Of a DNA stretch of 64,000 bases, positions 10,722 to 22,200 are shown piece after piece. The DNA is taken from assembly GCA_963969285.1 (NCBI GenBank), contig OZ017739.1:406895615-406959614 (forward strand). The letters are read 5' to 3'. The notes below the pieces were generated by a model. It was given only the letters and a program-made list of their open reading frames with translations. It searched no databases and had not been told where the DNA came from. Position numbers and translations under genes: made by a program. Every line of letters starts with the position of its first letter. Position 1 is the stretch's first letter. This stretch comes from Odontomyia ornata. Its lineage: Eukaryota; Arthropoda; Insecta; Diptera; Stratiomyidae.

Positions 10722-10890
10722 GATTAAATATGTTTTGAAAAAATATATTAATTTTTGTAAATTCATTTAAAAATTCGTAAATTAGAAATTGGATTGATTA
10801 TCTACAAAGAAACTTGTAAAATATGTTCTGAAAAAATTTATTATTTTTTGTAAATCCATTCAGAAATGGGTGGATCAGAAATTGGATTAT
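10722..10890 (+). repeat. about 92-bp tandem duplication in the hAT 3' region
   Basis: AAATATGTTTTGAAAAAATA at about 10725 and AAATATGTTCTGAAAAAATT at about 10818 start two diverged copies that both end in AGAAATTGGATT. There is no coding sign. Confidence 0.7.
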
Positions 10891-11078
10891 ATTTGATTTT
10901 GATATGTTTATAAGTTTTTGATTTTTGAGTTTATAATATATATGTTTATAATAATGAACAAGTTCTAGTTTTGTTTATTCTGAGTGCAATATTTTTCAGT
11001 TTGGGAGCATATTTCTGCGTGCTCCGATTGAACCAGCTAAGCTCCATTTTTGTCTCACACTTTATTTCTTTTTTAAAT

Positions 11079-11096
11079 TACGAAACGACAGCCCTG
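11079..11096 (-). repeat. hAT right terminal inverted repeat
   Basis: Inverted counterpart of 608-625; ends in CGACAGCCCTG. Confidence 0.92.
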
Positions 11097-11104
11097 CCCA
11101 TGAG
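11097..11104. repeat. right 8-bp target site duplication of the hAT element
   Basis: Exact second copy of CCCATGAG. Confidence 0.93.
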
Positions 11105-11252
11105 TAAAAACCGGTTTCTATTCATGCGTGTAGCGCGGCGCGCCAGCTGCTTCTTTTCCTGGTGTAAAAATCTTTGGTATACATATATGTGACGCTGTAC
11201 TGCTCCGTAATTGCTCTGTGTTATTCTTTGATCAAGCACGTGTTTTCTTTTT

Positions 11253-12234
11253 TTGAAATTCGTTAAAAATTGGCAAAAAAGTTGTAAAAAAATGTCTAAA
11301 CCTGGTGGTCATTTCAAAGGTAATCGGAGTTCCCCTAGTTTTAGACGTAAAACACAAAAAGAACATTTACTGGCAATCAGTTTACTGCAGAAAAAAATCC
11401 TGATTTACCAAGTTCCTGCGCTAAAAAATTTAAAACAAGTAGTGAATTGCAACCTCCTATGGACCAATCTATCCAGTATTTGATTTTGTGCTTAAATTTA
11501 GTCTTTTCAGCTCTTTCTCAATATATAAAGTGCAAAGAATGTAATGATGAAATTTCACTTACCTAACAAAAAGGTAGAGGCCTTGGATGTAAAATCTGTG
11601 TTGAATGTTCGTGTAGTAGAAAATTCATTGAATCTTCCCTAAATATACCTCGAAATTTGTACGAAATAAATCAGAGACTCATATTTGTCTTGAGAGTTCT
11701 CGGCGTAGGGTATAATGGCGTGAATATGTTTTTGAGTTTGATGGATATTCCTGCAAAATTTTCGGACTCGCTTTATTATCCTGCAGTTTCAAGAATACAT
11801 AAAGCTTGTAAACAATGTTTTGATTTTGTCATTAAAACAGCAGTCAAAGAAGAAATGCAATTAAATGAGGAGGCTGGCAATATAGCTAACGTTTTGACTG
11901 TATCAGGCGACGGTACTTGGGCTAAGAGAGGTTTTACATCATTGATGGGTGTTTTTTTCAGTCATAGGAAGATTTGCAGGCAAAAGCAAGCGTGCAACAT
12001 AAATAAATCTCAGCCCAGTGGGGCAGACTTTGCCATGTGGTACGAGGAACATGAATCTGAATACTCAGCTAATCACGAAAGATCTGCTGGAAAAATGGAA
12101 ACTGACCCAGCCGTAAACATTTTTCATAGATCAAAAGAACTTTATGATGTCTTTTACGGTAATTATATTGATGACGGTGACCGCAAAACCTACACGAATG
12201 TGATAGATAGCAAACCTTATGCAGTCTTAATTTG
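11253..12234 (+). pseudogene. Mutator-like (MULE) transposase, truncated
   Basis: The likely start is the ATG at 11292 (MSKPGGHFKGNRSS). A degraded Cys-rich part follows across frame changes between about 11400 and 11660 (KCKECNDEISL, GLGCKICVECSC). From 11657 there is a clean frame of 192 residues typical of insect Mutator-like transposases: INQRLIFVLRVLG, MDIPAKF, then the first catalytic Asp region SGDGTWAKRGFTSLMGV. SAGKMETDPAVNIFHRS and the second Asp region YIDDGDRKTY come next, and KPYAV follows. The protein stops abruptly where a piece of the hairpin repeat begins (12232), so the third catalytic residue and the C-terminus are missing. The original terminal repeats were not found. Confidence 0.8.
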
Positions 12235-12290
12235 ACACTTTCTGCTTCGAGGGGCGCACAGGGAGGGGAAATATACGAAAATAGAATAAA
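12232..12290 (+). repeat. hairpin-repeat family, short fragment (copy E)
   Basis: GCTTCGAGGGGCGCACAGGG and the following GGAAATATACGAAAA match the body of copies D, F and G. It marks the point where the MULE coding sequence is cut off. Confidence 0.75.
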
Positions 12291-12334
12291 CATTATTACA
12301 CAAACAGTTAGACGATAGTTGAAAGTGGATATAA

Positions 12335-12575
12335 GTTAACACCAGCAAACCAAGATTTTCCCACATTTAACACGCTTACTAGCGTCATCATATTACGAAA
12401 TTGCTATTTTTCCACATTCAATGAAAATTACTGGACAATCTCCAGGCGCAACGTAGCAGTTCCCATATATTTCAGGTGAGACTATTCACCTGTTTGAGTC
12501 AGCGGTCACTTGGGTTTGGTTAGGTTTAATTTAAAGTTACGAAACATATCGAAAAAGAAAATAAAATTTTTTTAT
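12335..12575 (+). repeat. direct repeat K, first copy
   Basis: Starts GTTAACACCAGCAAACCAAG and contains CATTTAACACGCTTACTAGC. It closely matches 15360-15645 in the same orientation, with small indels. It is not recognised as a known family, and no coding content was seen. Confidence 0.85.
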
Positions 12576-12676
12576 ATTGTTTTTATTAAAATAAAAGGTG
12601 TTTAAACAAGAAAGGTTCGGTTTCGTGGTGAAAATCGTCCGAAAGTTGCAGGACGCTACGAAAGGCTCGATTGCTA

Positions 12677-13968
12677 AAGGGCTTTCCAATAAGAGGTGTT
12701 ATTTTGAATAGCCCGCTATTTTGGTAGATGTCATTTTTGAAGCTGTCATTTGTTGACATTTGACAATTAAAAACAACGCCATTAATAAAAATGGAACGAT
12801 ACACGCTTCAACAACGCCTTGAAATTATTAAAGTTCACTATAAATATGGTGAAAATTTGGCAGAGACGGTTCGTAAAACTCGAACATTTTTGGGTCGTCG
12901 TGAGGCACCTTGTCGGATCGCAATACAGAAATTGGTGGAAAAATTCGAGCTGTCGGGGCAACTTTGTGATGTGAAGAATAAAACCCGTCCACGTCACTCA
13001 AGAACAGCTGAAAATATTGCTGCTGTAGCCGAAAGTGTTGAAGAAAACCCAGGTTTGTCCATTCCTCGTCAATCTTTGGAATTAGGGATTCCACAAACGT
13101 CATTACACCGTATTTTGCATAAATATTTGGGTCTTAAGGCTTATAAAGTACAGTTAACAAAAGAAATTAAGTCAACAACGTCGTGTCTTTGTTGATTAGG
13201 TCCTTGAAATGCATGAAAATGATCCGGAATTCCATCGAAAAATCATCTTGAGTGATGAGGCCCATTTCCACCTCGGTGGCTTCGTCAACAAGCAAAATTG
13301 TCGCATCTGGGGCTCGGAAAACCCAAGAGTTATTGTTGAATAGCCTCTCTATTTTCAACGTGTGACTGTTTGGTGCGGTTTATGGTCCGGCGGAGTCATT
13401 GGACCTTACTTTTTCGAAAATGTGGCTGGAGCAACAGTTACGGTAAATGGATTGCGCTATCGAGAGATGATTAATGATTTTTTATGGCCGGAATTGGATG
13501 GTATTGATCTGGACAACGTTTACTTTCAACAAGACGACGCTACGTGCCACACAAGCAACGAAACCATTGATCTTTTACGGGAAAAGTTTCCGGACCGTGT
13601 TATCTCTCGAAGAGGTGATCACAATTGGCCACCGAGATCTTGTGATTTAACACCCTACGACTTCTTCCTTAGGAGCCACGTGGAAGATAAGGTCTACGCC
13701 AGCAGCCCAGCGTCGATTCAAGACCTCAAAGATGGAATTCGTTAGGCTATCGAGGACATAGGGCAGCCACTTTGGGATTTGGTTATGGAAAATTTCATGA
13801 AAAGGATATGGTCCTGTAAGCGTGGTCGTGCTGGTCATTTGCCTGATGTAATTTTCACTATCAACGGCATACACTCCTTTTTATAATGAAATAAACATCC
13901 GATCATTTACATTAAAAAATGGCATTTTTCTTTTAATATCAAAATAACACCTCTTATTGGAAAACCCT
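12677..13968 (+). mobile_element. mariner element, DD41D (rosa-like)
   Basis: About 1.29 kb, the normal mariner length. The terminal inverted repeats are about 30 bp: left AGGGCTTTCCAATAAGAGGT (12678), continuing GTTATTTTGA; right is the complement, ending CCTCTTATTGGAAAACCCT at 13968. A TA lies at the left edge. It encodes one broken transposase (12791-13885). Confidence 0.92.
12791..13885 (+). pseudogene. mariner transposase, DD41D type, disrupted
   Basis: The start MERYTLQQRLEIIKVHYKYG is the usual N-terminal helix-turn-helix; a second HTH region follows (RQSLELGIPQTSLHRIL, about residues 93-110). The catalytic domain has LSDEAHFHLGGFVNKQNCRI (first Asp near 13253), TVWCGLWSGGVIGPYFFEN, FQQDDATCHT (second Asp) and SCDLTPYDFFL (third Asp). 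There are 41 residues between the second and third Asp, which defines the rosa-like DD41D group. It is broken by a frame change near 13170 and in-frame stops near 13197, 13341 and 13743. It ends at GRAGHLPDVIF, close to the normal C-terminus. Confidence 0.9.
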
Positions 13969-15359
13969 GCACGCGTCTTTTTTAAAGTTCTGGAGGAACG
14001 AGGCCCCCTCGTAATCTGATAGCAGGCAAAAGGAGCTGAATAAATCAGCAGTTGCCTCTAGAATGAAATTTCTCATATTATTACTGTAAGTGGTGGAGTA
14101 CCTCTAGTGAAAATTTAAATTAAGTGATAATGCAAGATTAATGAAAAATTAAGAAGTAAGTTTGAGACTAATATCGGGGAAATTTAAAATCTAGTGGTTT
14201 TTATTAAATTTATCATTATCAGTGAAATAAATAGAGAAAATTAAATGCAAATAGAATTAAAATTAGAGAAAATTTAGGCATATGTGCGGTTTCACAATGT
14301 TTAAATCAAATAAGCTTCAAAGTTGAGTGAAACTTATAGGGTGGAAAGAGAAAGTCAAGCAAGTACGTAATTTAAGATTAAAATTATTTGTGATAGTGTC
14401 CTTAGATCATTCATTGGAGATGGTGCTCTTTCATTAGATATGGCCCGGCACTAAAATTTGATTCTATCCGCTCTACTCAGTCAAAATAGTCATCCGAACC
14501 CAGTTAGAAATTCTCTTGGCCCCGAACCAGAGGAACAACCTGTTAATATTGTATGAACACCCATGTGGAAAGTTTGGTGGCCAATATTTTGCAGCGGAAA
14601 TGTCCCTGTTCCGGGTGAACAAATACAACATACTCATATATACTTACGCTTCATCACTGAAGTAGTTGCGAGCGAGCAAACACTACCCATGTACTCGTGC
14701 TTCGCCAATATAATTAGTCAAGCAAGCACATACGCTCGTTGTTATCGAAGCGTGTTGTCCAATGATCAAGTGTAAAAGTAAATAAGTGAGCGGAAAAGTA
14801 AATAAAAAGATTAACCCGCAATGCGCTTCACACGATTATCACATCGTGAACGACAAGCTTTGGGTGTGCTTCGAAGAGAGTTAAGCTGAAAGGAAAACTG
14901 AAAGTTCCGGCGTAAACGCTCTCTTATTCAATGTCCCCAGTTTCGCTAATTCGCCTCAAAAGATCGTAGGAAAGCCGAAAGCTTAAGCGAAAAGCACACT
15001 TTCACTCAATTCCCCCAGTTTCGCATATTCATCATTCTCTTGAAATGATGCGTAAACTTCATATAAACAAATAAATAGACCTCATCAGAACCGAAAAAAC
15101 ACTGAAATGGATAAATTTTGGCCTGTTTTTTTATCTTGTTTGCAATTATAATCTTCACAAAATTCAATGGCCTGTGCAAAAATAAATCGAACCACCTTCC
15201 ATACCAGCACCGAAGGTAGCATCGAAGTCGAAGGCCCCAGTAGATCGCCCTACATATTTAATTATTCCTGGGATTACAGCCAATATGCAGGGATACGGAA
15301 ATCCCTTCAACAATCAATTTTTCTAATTGGATGAAGACATCCAACCAAAGGGGGGAAGA
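13969..15359. other. no gene recognised; possible LTR remnant near 14.5-14.8 kb
   Basis: AT-rich sequence without a supported coding region. The part from TGTTAATATTGTATGAACAC (about 14541) to about 14830, with GTAAATAAGTGAGCGG and GTAAATAAAAAG strings, resembles a decayed retrotransposon LTR or leader. No second copy and no primer-binding site were found, so it stays unassigned. Confidence 0.3.
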
Positions 15360-15645
15360 GTTAACACTAGTAAACCAAGATTTTCCCACATTTAACACGC
15401 TTACTAGCGTCATCATATTACGAAATTTCTATTTTCCTACGTTCAATGAAAATCACCGGACAATCTCCAGACGCAAAGTTGCAGTTCCCATAAATTGCAG
15501 GTGAGACTACTCGTATTCACCTGTCGGGAGTCAGCGGTCACGTGGACTTGGTTAGGTCTAATTTAAAGTTACAATCAGCTGTAGAATTAGTATACGTTTG
15601 TCAATTATACGAAATATATCGAAAAATAAAATTAAAATTAATTTA
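15360..15645 (+). repeat. direct repeat K, second copy
   Basis: Same sequence as 12335-12575 with a short extra segment before the ATACGAAATATATCG end. The two copies flank the mariner and unassigned DNA. Confidence 0.85.
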
Positions 15646-15884
15646 TACGACCTGACTGAACTATAAAGAGAGATAAGTGAGCAAAGATTATCCGGAAGTA
15701 AATGATGAACTTAACTGAACTTAAAAAGCAAGCATTCATCCAAAAATAATCTTCGCGATTCTAAAGAAGGAATGTGTAAAGCTAGTAAGCGATCTATGTA
15801 GGGTTTGTAGTCCAACCGGCATCTGTTAAAATAAATTACGTGTGAATCTAAGTTGTATAGATTCAATAAGCTATTTTAGGTGCG

Positions 15885-16345
15885 GAACATACTGGCGAAC
15901 AATATTTTGACACACTACGAACTGGGCAAACGAAGAGACCGATGGAAGTAGAAGGAATGCAAAAGTTATTAGAGGGTCTAAGGATAAACCCAGTACGGCG
16001 TGATGCCTTAGAACCGATCATCATTATGTGATGATCAAACTTTAGTTTGTCACCAAAGATAACCCTAGATCCTTTATGTACACACTTTCATGCAGGACTT
16101 CTCCAAGAATGGAGTAAGGAAACAACAAAGGATTTTTTTGTTAGAGTATCTCATTTGGCAACATTTAGCAATATTCAAGTTAAGAGCGTCGGAAATGCAG
16201 CATCGACCTAATTTATGAAGATCATTTTTCAACAAAACGCAGTCCTCCATATTATCAATAACTCTAAATATTTTACAATCGTCTGCATATAAGAGACAGG
16301 ATGACGATAAAGTAATTGATGAAAATGAGAAAAAGTAAAGGACCT
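15885..16345 (-). mobile_element. CR1-like LINE fragment (reverse transcriptase, 3' part)
   Basis: Minus-strand reading in changing frames gives LLYADDCKIFRVIDNMEDCV (catalytic YADD), then LNLNIAKC, then VIFGDKLKFDHHI, then ASRRTGFILRPSNNF. These follow the order of the RT palm and thumb in CR1-type elements. Several frame changes and stops show it is old. Confidence 0.75.
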
Positions 16346-16430
16346 AAAATTGATTCTTCATCTGTTAACCCCAACAACTAGTAGCAGCTGGACTGCATAG
16401 AGTCCAGGGGAGGAGAACGTTTGAAACAAA

Positions 16431-16508
16431 ACGAAAGAACCACCTTTGTACAAAAAACGAAAGAACCACTTTTGTACAAAAAACGAAAGAACCACTTTTG
16501 TACAGAAA
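16431..16508 (+). repeat. three tandem 26-bp repeats
   Basis: Unit ACGAAAGAACCACTTTTGTA plus CAAAAA, at 16431, 16457 and 16483, nearly identical. It lies just upstream of repeat L. Confidence 0.93.
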
Positions 16509-16564
16509 TAACTTGTCATAAATTTCAAAATGATTTGTAATGCTTCTCATCCACAGTCGAACCG

Positions 16565-16800
16565 AGTCGTTTGGTCTTTTAATTTGTGAATGCGAAATTT
16601 TTCTGTAGAGGTCCCTTGTGCTGGGGAAAGGAACCCGTCCCCACGACATCGCAATGCTAGCCTGCCAGGCCATTCACGCGTCTTCAGACAAGGCCAACTC
16701 TGGCGAGCACTAATATCCTCGCTCGCCGAGGCAGCAGACCATCGTTGCAGTCCTTTACGGACAAAGAACCCACTATTCAATACAAGGGAACAGAAAGTTT
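16565..16800 (-). repeat. interspersed repeat L, first copy
   Basis: Matches 43690-43905 in the same orientation: CCTTGTGCTGGG, CAGACAAGGCCAA, GAGGCAGCAGAC, GCAGTCC and ACGGACAA blocks in the same order. On the minus strand both copies keep an open frame with shared WPCL, TRE and GRLALRCRG blocks, so it may be a coding piece of an unidentified element. Confidence 0.7.
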
Positions 16801-18400
16801 TAGGCCATTTGATCTTATTTTCGAGCTTTATGTCCCGCTAAGTTTTTTTTTGCTATTCGCACCCGTCTTTGTACCATAGCAATAGAAAAAAGGTGTGTAA
16901 TAAAAAATAATATTTTTTCTGAATTTATTCGCCGAATACTGAATAAAATATAAGATAGGATATGGAAGAAACAAAAAAAAACGATTAGGTACTTGTATTT
17001 CTTAAATGAATCTCAATAAAACTGAATTGATGAAACTGAATTGATGAAAATACGAATAACTGTGAATAAGATGAATCGACGAGGCAGCCAAGAATCAACA
17101 TTTACTTTTCAATCAAATATTTATAGCCACTAAAACTTTGCTTTCAAAAATCTCATATAAAAAACAATAGACGAACCTATCCATTTATGTAAAAGCCTGA
17201 ATAATGTTAAACTATTAATTAAACAATCTTTTCTCGGTCAACTGTTAATTTTTCGTTTATACAAATTACCTCTGCACGTGTATACATTTACACTGCATAT
17301 TTTGAACGCTTAGTCCATCTAAATAATCATTGCTTACCTGAAAAGAAAAGATAAAAATCTAATTAGTTAAATAGAAATCGTGAAGAACTGAATAAGTATT
17401 TTCATCAGAATATATTTGAAATAAACCCACAACGAGGCTTTTGAGGCGTGTTCTCTGAACGAATTTCCACAGATTAATTTCTAAGTTAGAATGAATCTAA
17501 ATAAAATTTACTTAGTCACGATATTAAAGTGAATAAAAAGGTTCGCAAATATCTTGGCCAAGATAAAATGTTAGCAAATTCCTCGAAAAGAAAATATATT
17601 TTGATATTTCCAGTCATTGGACTTGCCCAAATTACACATTTTAGTTTACCATATCGCATACTCGTAATTGCTGTGTGATTTGTATGTTTGCTATTTTTTC
17701 GCGTGTTTAAAATCCTACCACTCACTGATTCACGCTCTTGCTTTAATCTAATTAACATGACACGTCCTTGACTAGCCCAACATAAAAAATTTGAGTTTAC
17801 ACAATGTCATAATATCAGCATTTATTTACAAAGAGAAAACCTCCTTCACGTAAAAAAGAACAAAAAACAAATAAGGGATTAAAATCTGCTTATCTCTGCG
17901 TGTCATAAGTACACGATTCTTTATTAGGCAAGGACATACTCGTAAACATAAATATAGATTGCCGTTGAAGATAGAGGGCATGCAAAAAGATACGGATGAA
18001 TGACAATTTTGTTACCACACCTTTCTTTTTTTAGTGTGGAGAAAAGACACTTCACCTGAGGCTTATAAAAAATTATCATACCGTTACGAAAGAAACTCTC
18101 GACCCGCAAATTCTGTGTGAAAATTAATAGTTCGAATTTTGGACAGAAGCTAATGCTTTGCTGAAGGATATATTTTTTGATGGTTTTCATCCACACCCTA
18201 ACATATCGTGATACATGGGGAGATAAATTTTAGTATTTGTTTTAGTTGATTTCCTAGCATGTATTTGTCATAAAATTCGATGTGAAGATTGATTTTGCTC
18301 ATAAAGGGGAATTCGAGCACGATGAACGTCTTTATTTTCTAATTGACTGTCTCGTGGCTGATTTTTGATTAATATGCGTGTTTTTTGAGGAGAGATGCAT
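16801..18400. other. AT-rich stretch, nothing recognised
   Basis: No transposon protein, RNA gene or host exon could be supported on either strand. Only short, compositionally random open frames are present. Confidence 0.5.
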
Positions 18401-18412
18401 TGAAGAAAGAAT

Positions 18413-18668
18413 AGAGTATCTCATTATCTTGATCGAATATATTGGCACTCGAGAAGGTGATATGGTCAGTACCATGCTTTGGCAGTTGATCCGTCTGCCC
18501 AGCTGTAATACGCTGTGATTTTAAACCAGTATGTATTAAAACTGAACGAGCTGACAGTCCATACGAAGAATCACTCGATACAAATCTCGTTGTAATCAGC
18601 GGGATTCGACCCAGGGACCCTCTGCTTACGAAGCGAGTACTCTAACCACCATGCTACGCGGACTACTA
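18413..18668 (-). mobile_element. tRNA-derived SINE, 3'-shortened
   Basis: Reverse complement starts AGTAGTCCGCGTAGCATGGT. The RNA polymerase III A box is TAGCATGGTGG and the B box is GGGTCGAATCCC. The body includes CAACGAGATTTGTATCGAGT and ends in AATGAGATACTCT. It is the same family as 36005-36300. The GCCCGAAAGGGGCTGTAG tail is missing here. Confidence 0.88.
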
Positions 18669-18689
18669 CATTAGCCAGCTTATCTCATA

Positions 18690-19190
18690 AAAAATTCCAC
18701 CCCATAAGGGTGTTACCGTTGACAGCCGATGTCAAGATTTTAAGGTTAGATCTGTATGACGATTCATCATGAATAGACTCACGCCGTTGCATCATTTACG
18801 AATTATTCAGATTTATTTTGAAAAACACGGTTCAATTTCATTTGAAAATTTTGTTCAGTGATGAAGCACACTTTTGGTTAAATGGCTACGTCAAGAGACA
18901 GAGCGATGGAGTGATGATAGTCCACGAGCAGCTTTCAGAACACCAATACATCCAGAAAAATTCACCACTTGATGTGCTTTATGGGCCGATGGGATATTTG
19001 GGCCATATGTCTTCAAAAATATTGATAGTTACAATGTTACAGTTAACGGCGAGCGGTACAGAGACATGATTACTAGATTTTTGGTGCCTCAATTCGAAGG
19101 CATTAATATTTCTGACATGTGGTTTCAGCAGGATGGAGCCACATGCCATACAGCACGCGATACAATGAATTTACTGAAGTCAATTTCATG
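18690..19190 (+). pseudogene. second DD41D mariner, internally deleted
   Basis: A start-like MNRLTPLHHLRIIQIYFEKH (from about 18771) is followed almost at once by LFSDEAHFWLNGYVKRQ. The helix-turn-helix region between them has therefore been lost. ASGTETxxxMITRFLVPQFEG and FQQDGATCHTARDTMNLL follow in shifted frames. It breaks off after the second catalytic Asp region and has no third Asp. Terminal repeats were not found. Confidence 0.82.
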
Positions 19191-19295
19191 GAAATTAATT
19201 ATAATAATGTTTTGCTTTGTTTCAAATTCAAGCACCACGCCTTTCAAAACAACACCCTTTATGTGTGTATCTTAAAAGTAGTAATTATCAATTTA

Positions 19296-22200
19296 TTTCT
19301 ATCGTGTCCTGCCGTTGAGTACTCGGTCTTCCCACAGGACGTCTACCTTGGGCTCTACACGTCAATGTTCTTGTGGGTGGCCGGTTTTCTTCAATTCTTT
19401 CTACATGGCCTGCCCATTGCAATTTACTTTACGTAAGAGGAAACAGGTGGATCGTCAAATAGTTCATACAACTCATCGTTGTAACGTAGTATCCTCTCTG
19501 TTCCTTGTTTCACTGGGTCGTAGACTTTTCGGAGCACTATGCGTTCAAATACGTCCACTGTCGTTTTGGGTTCGTTCATCAGCGTCTATGTTTCACTCCC
19601 ATATAATAGCACAGGCTTGATTAGTGTTTTGTAAATGCGGAGCTTATTTTGCCTGTGCACAACTCTAGACCTTAGGATGGGAAGCATGGAGTAGTAGGTT
19701 TTATTTGCAGCATTTAGCGGCGTCTAATCTGGTCCTTTTCAGCACCTCTTCTATTCACATTGGCTCCAAGGTAGATAAAATTATCCACACTTTCAAGGTT
19801 ATAGTTGTCTAGTTTTCTTCCTCGTTTGATTTAGGTTAGGTTAGGCTGTGTCGAATTGGAGTTTTCTTTCACGTTTGAGTCATGCATTTAGTTTAAGTTT
19901 GATTAACTTGTAGGCCAATTCGGGTTGCTTCAGATATTAAGCTCAGAAATGCTCTTTTGGCATCTAAGATCAGCGTATGCTACCAATTGTGTAGACTTGA
20001 ACATTTGTGTACCCGAGGTTTCAGCTGATGTCTTCGTGATTATGTGTTCCAGCGTAATATTAAAGAGAACTTGGGCAAGTCCATCCCCTTGTTTTAAGCC
20101 TGATTCCGTTCTAAAGCTTTCCGTTAGTTCACGGAACTCTGTGTTTCGCATCGTGACCTTGACCATGCGGACTAGTTTTGTTGGGACGCCAAAGTCAAGC
20201 ATTATTTTGTACAACATATTTCTGTCAACACTGTTGTATGCTTGGTTGAAGTCTACAAAGAATTGGTACACATCGATGTTATATTCCCAGAGTTTTTCAA
20301 GCACCTACTTTACTGAGAATATTTGGTCTCTTGTAGACCGTCCACTTCGAAAGCTTCGCTGATACTCTCCAATAATGCTTTCATAGTACGGCTTTAATTT
20401 TCTTTCTATGATTTTGGAAAGCAGTTTATAAGACATACACAATAGAGCGATGCCTCTATAATTTTCACACCTTAATTTGCCCCACTTTTGTGTATAGGGC
20501 ATATTATACTTTTTCGCCAGGTCTCTGGTAACTGCTTCTCTAATCATATTCTGCTATTAGTCGATGCAGAAGATTATTTAGATGGGGACCCATGCTCTGG
20601 AGCTGTTCTGCTGTTATTTCATTTCTCCCAGGAGCCTTATTAGGTCTTTGTGAAGACATTTTTTTACAAAGACATACTAGTTTCGCAACCTGATTGTCCG
20701 TCTGTCCATCCGTCTGTCCGTGCGTCACAGCAAGTTCCCTCAGAAACTATAGATGCTAGGAAGCTCAAACTTTGTGAAAAGGCCAGAAGTGCTGTCTCTC
20801 AAAAGTTTGTCTTACTAAACATTTCAAAATTTTTATAACATAGGCGCCGTTAAATTTTTTTTTTTAATTAAAGGTAGTCGAGTAGGGTATCAAATGAAAG
20901 GTCTTGATTAGAACTTTCAGAATCTGGATTTAAAAAGTTATTTTGTGCATCAGGGGGTCTAGGGGGAGGCCAAATATACCAACATTTTGTTTTCCCTCTC
21001 GCGATTGAACACTTTTGAGCCGAAAAATCTGAAGAAATCACAGAGGTAGGTCTTTATGAGTACAAGGGCAACAAAAACCTTAGAAATCGAAATTCACTCA
21101 AATTTGTTAATAGTAGCATGATTTGTAGATTTCACATTTTCACCCATAAAATCAAAACGGTACCTTTAAAGTTCTTGAAGCTCAGCGATTATATTGATAT
21201 AAGATCGTTATGCTCACCAAATTTTATGGAAATCCAATCATAATCAAGTGAGTTATATCCATTTTAATTGTATAGTATAATTAATCCAGGCATTTTTATT
21301 TTTTTTTTTTCAATTTTCATGAAAATTTAAGGAATAGTGTTTAATTTAAATACATTCAATCGGCCTAGCATTCAGAAATATTATTTAATCTGGAACAAAA
21401 TAGCGTTTGCAACGTGCTTATGAAGGAAACTGCATCTTTTGCGTAAATTTGAAAGATTTATAACCCAAGTAATGGATGAATAATTCAAGTCACCGGTTTA
21501 CGCTATTAGAAAACTTGGTTCGAACCCTAGGGTGGTTACAAAAACCTTCTGATAGAAGCACTCTCCTACTTACACAACCTGTTTTTTCTTAGGTTCCGTA
21601 CTGCTGCCTGTACTTCGTCTTTGGTTGGTGGTGAGACTGGGATCCCTTGCTCTGCTTCTGGAATGTTCACAGCTTCAGTCGTTGTTGGGGACGCTATGAA
21701 CAGCTTCTAGAAATATTGCAGCCATCTGTTTTTGATTTCGACTGGGTTGCCTATGATTGCTCCTTATACACTTTTGCAAAGACTTGTTTGTGGACTGAAG
21801 CCGTCTCTTAGTTGTTTAATAGAAGCATGCGTCTAAATGACAGTCATGTTTTCGTTCATCTGTTGGATCTTGGTTTTGATTGTCAGTCGTTTCTTTCTTC
21901 GGCACATTCTTTAGCTTGGCATCGAAGGGTTTTATATTGTTTTTTGGCCCGAGCTGGTTGCTGGATGTATTCTTTGTGCGCCTGGTTCCTTATTTCAATT
22001 GCTTCCTTACATTCTTCATCGTACCAGTCGTTCTTTCTTTTCTTTGGCTGGTGCCTAAATACCTCTTCGGCTACTTCTGTTACTTTTACTGCCTTCCACA
22101 TGGTTTTGATGTCATCACTACTTTCTCCCGTCTGTGGGGATATGTTGATGCGATTTTCCAGCGCTGACATGTATGTGGACATTATTGAGCTATCATTTAG

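Larger units (their letters stand above)
608..11096 (+). mobile_element. hAT transposon carrying nested insertions
   Basis: The ends are CAGGGCTGTCGTTCGTA (608-624) and the reverse complement of CAGGGCTGTCGTTTCGTA (11079-11096). They are flanked by the exact 8-bp duplication CCCATGAG. Both subterminal regions carry repeated (T/G)CTCCG motifs (628, 663, 670 and 698 on the left; about 11022 on the right), a hAT habit. Inside are an N-terminal transposase fragment (1174-1801) and a C-terminal hAT dimerisation fragment (8846-9568). The 10.5-kb span is far above a normal hAT length because a hairpin-repeat composite, a 5.3-kb LINE and a CR1/Jockey-like fragment sit inside it. The catalytic middle of the transposase was not found, so it was probably deleted. 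The element cannot move by itself. Confidence 0.93.

Noticed and set aside
10458..10727. Open frames rich in Tyr-Ile across the TA tract
   Set aside because: They are produced by the (TA)n microsatellite and by the antisense side of a LINE fragment.
12335..15645. LTR retrotransposon bounded by repeats K
   Set aside because: No gag, pol, primer-binding site or terminal TG...CA could be found between or at the repeats.
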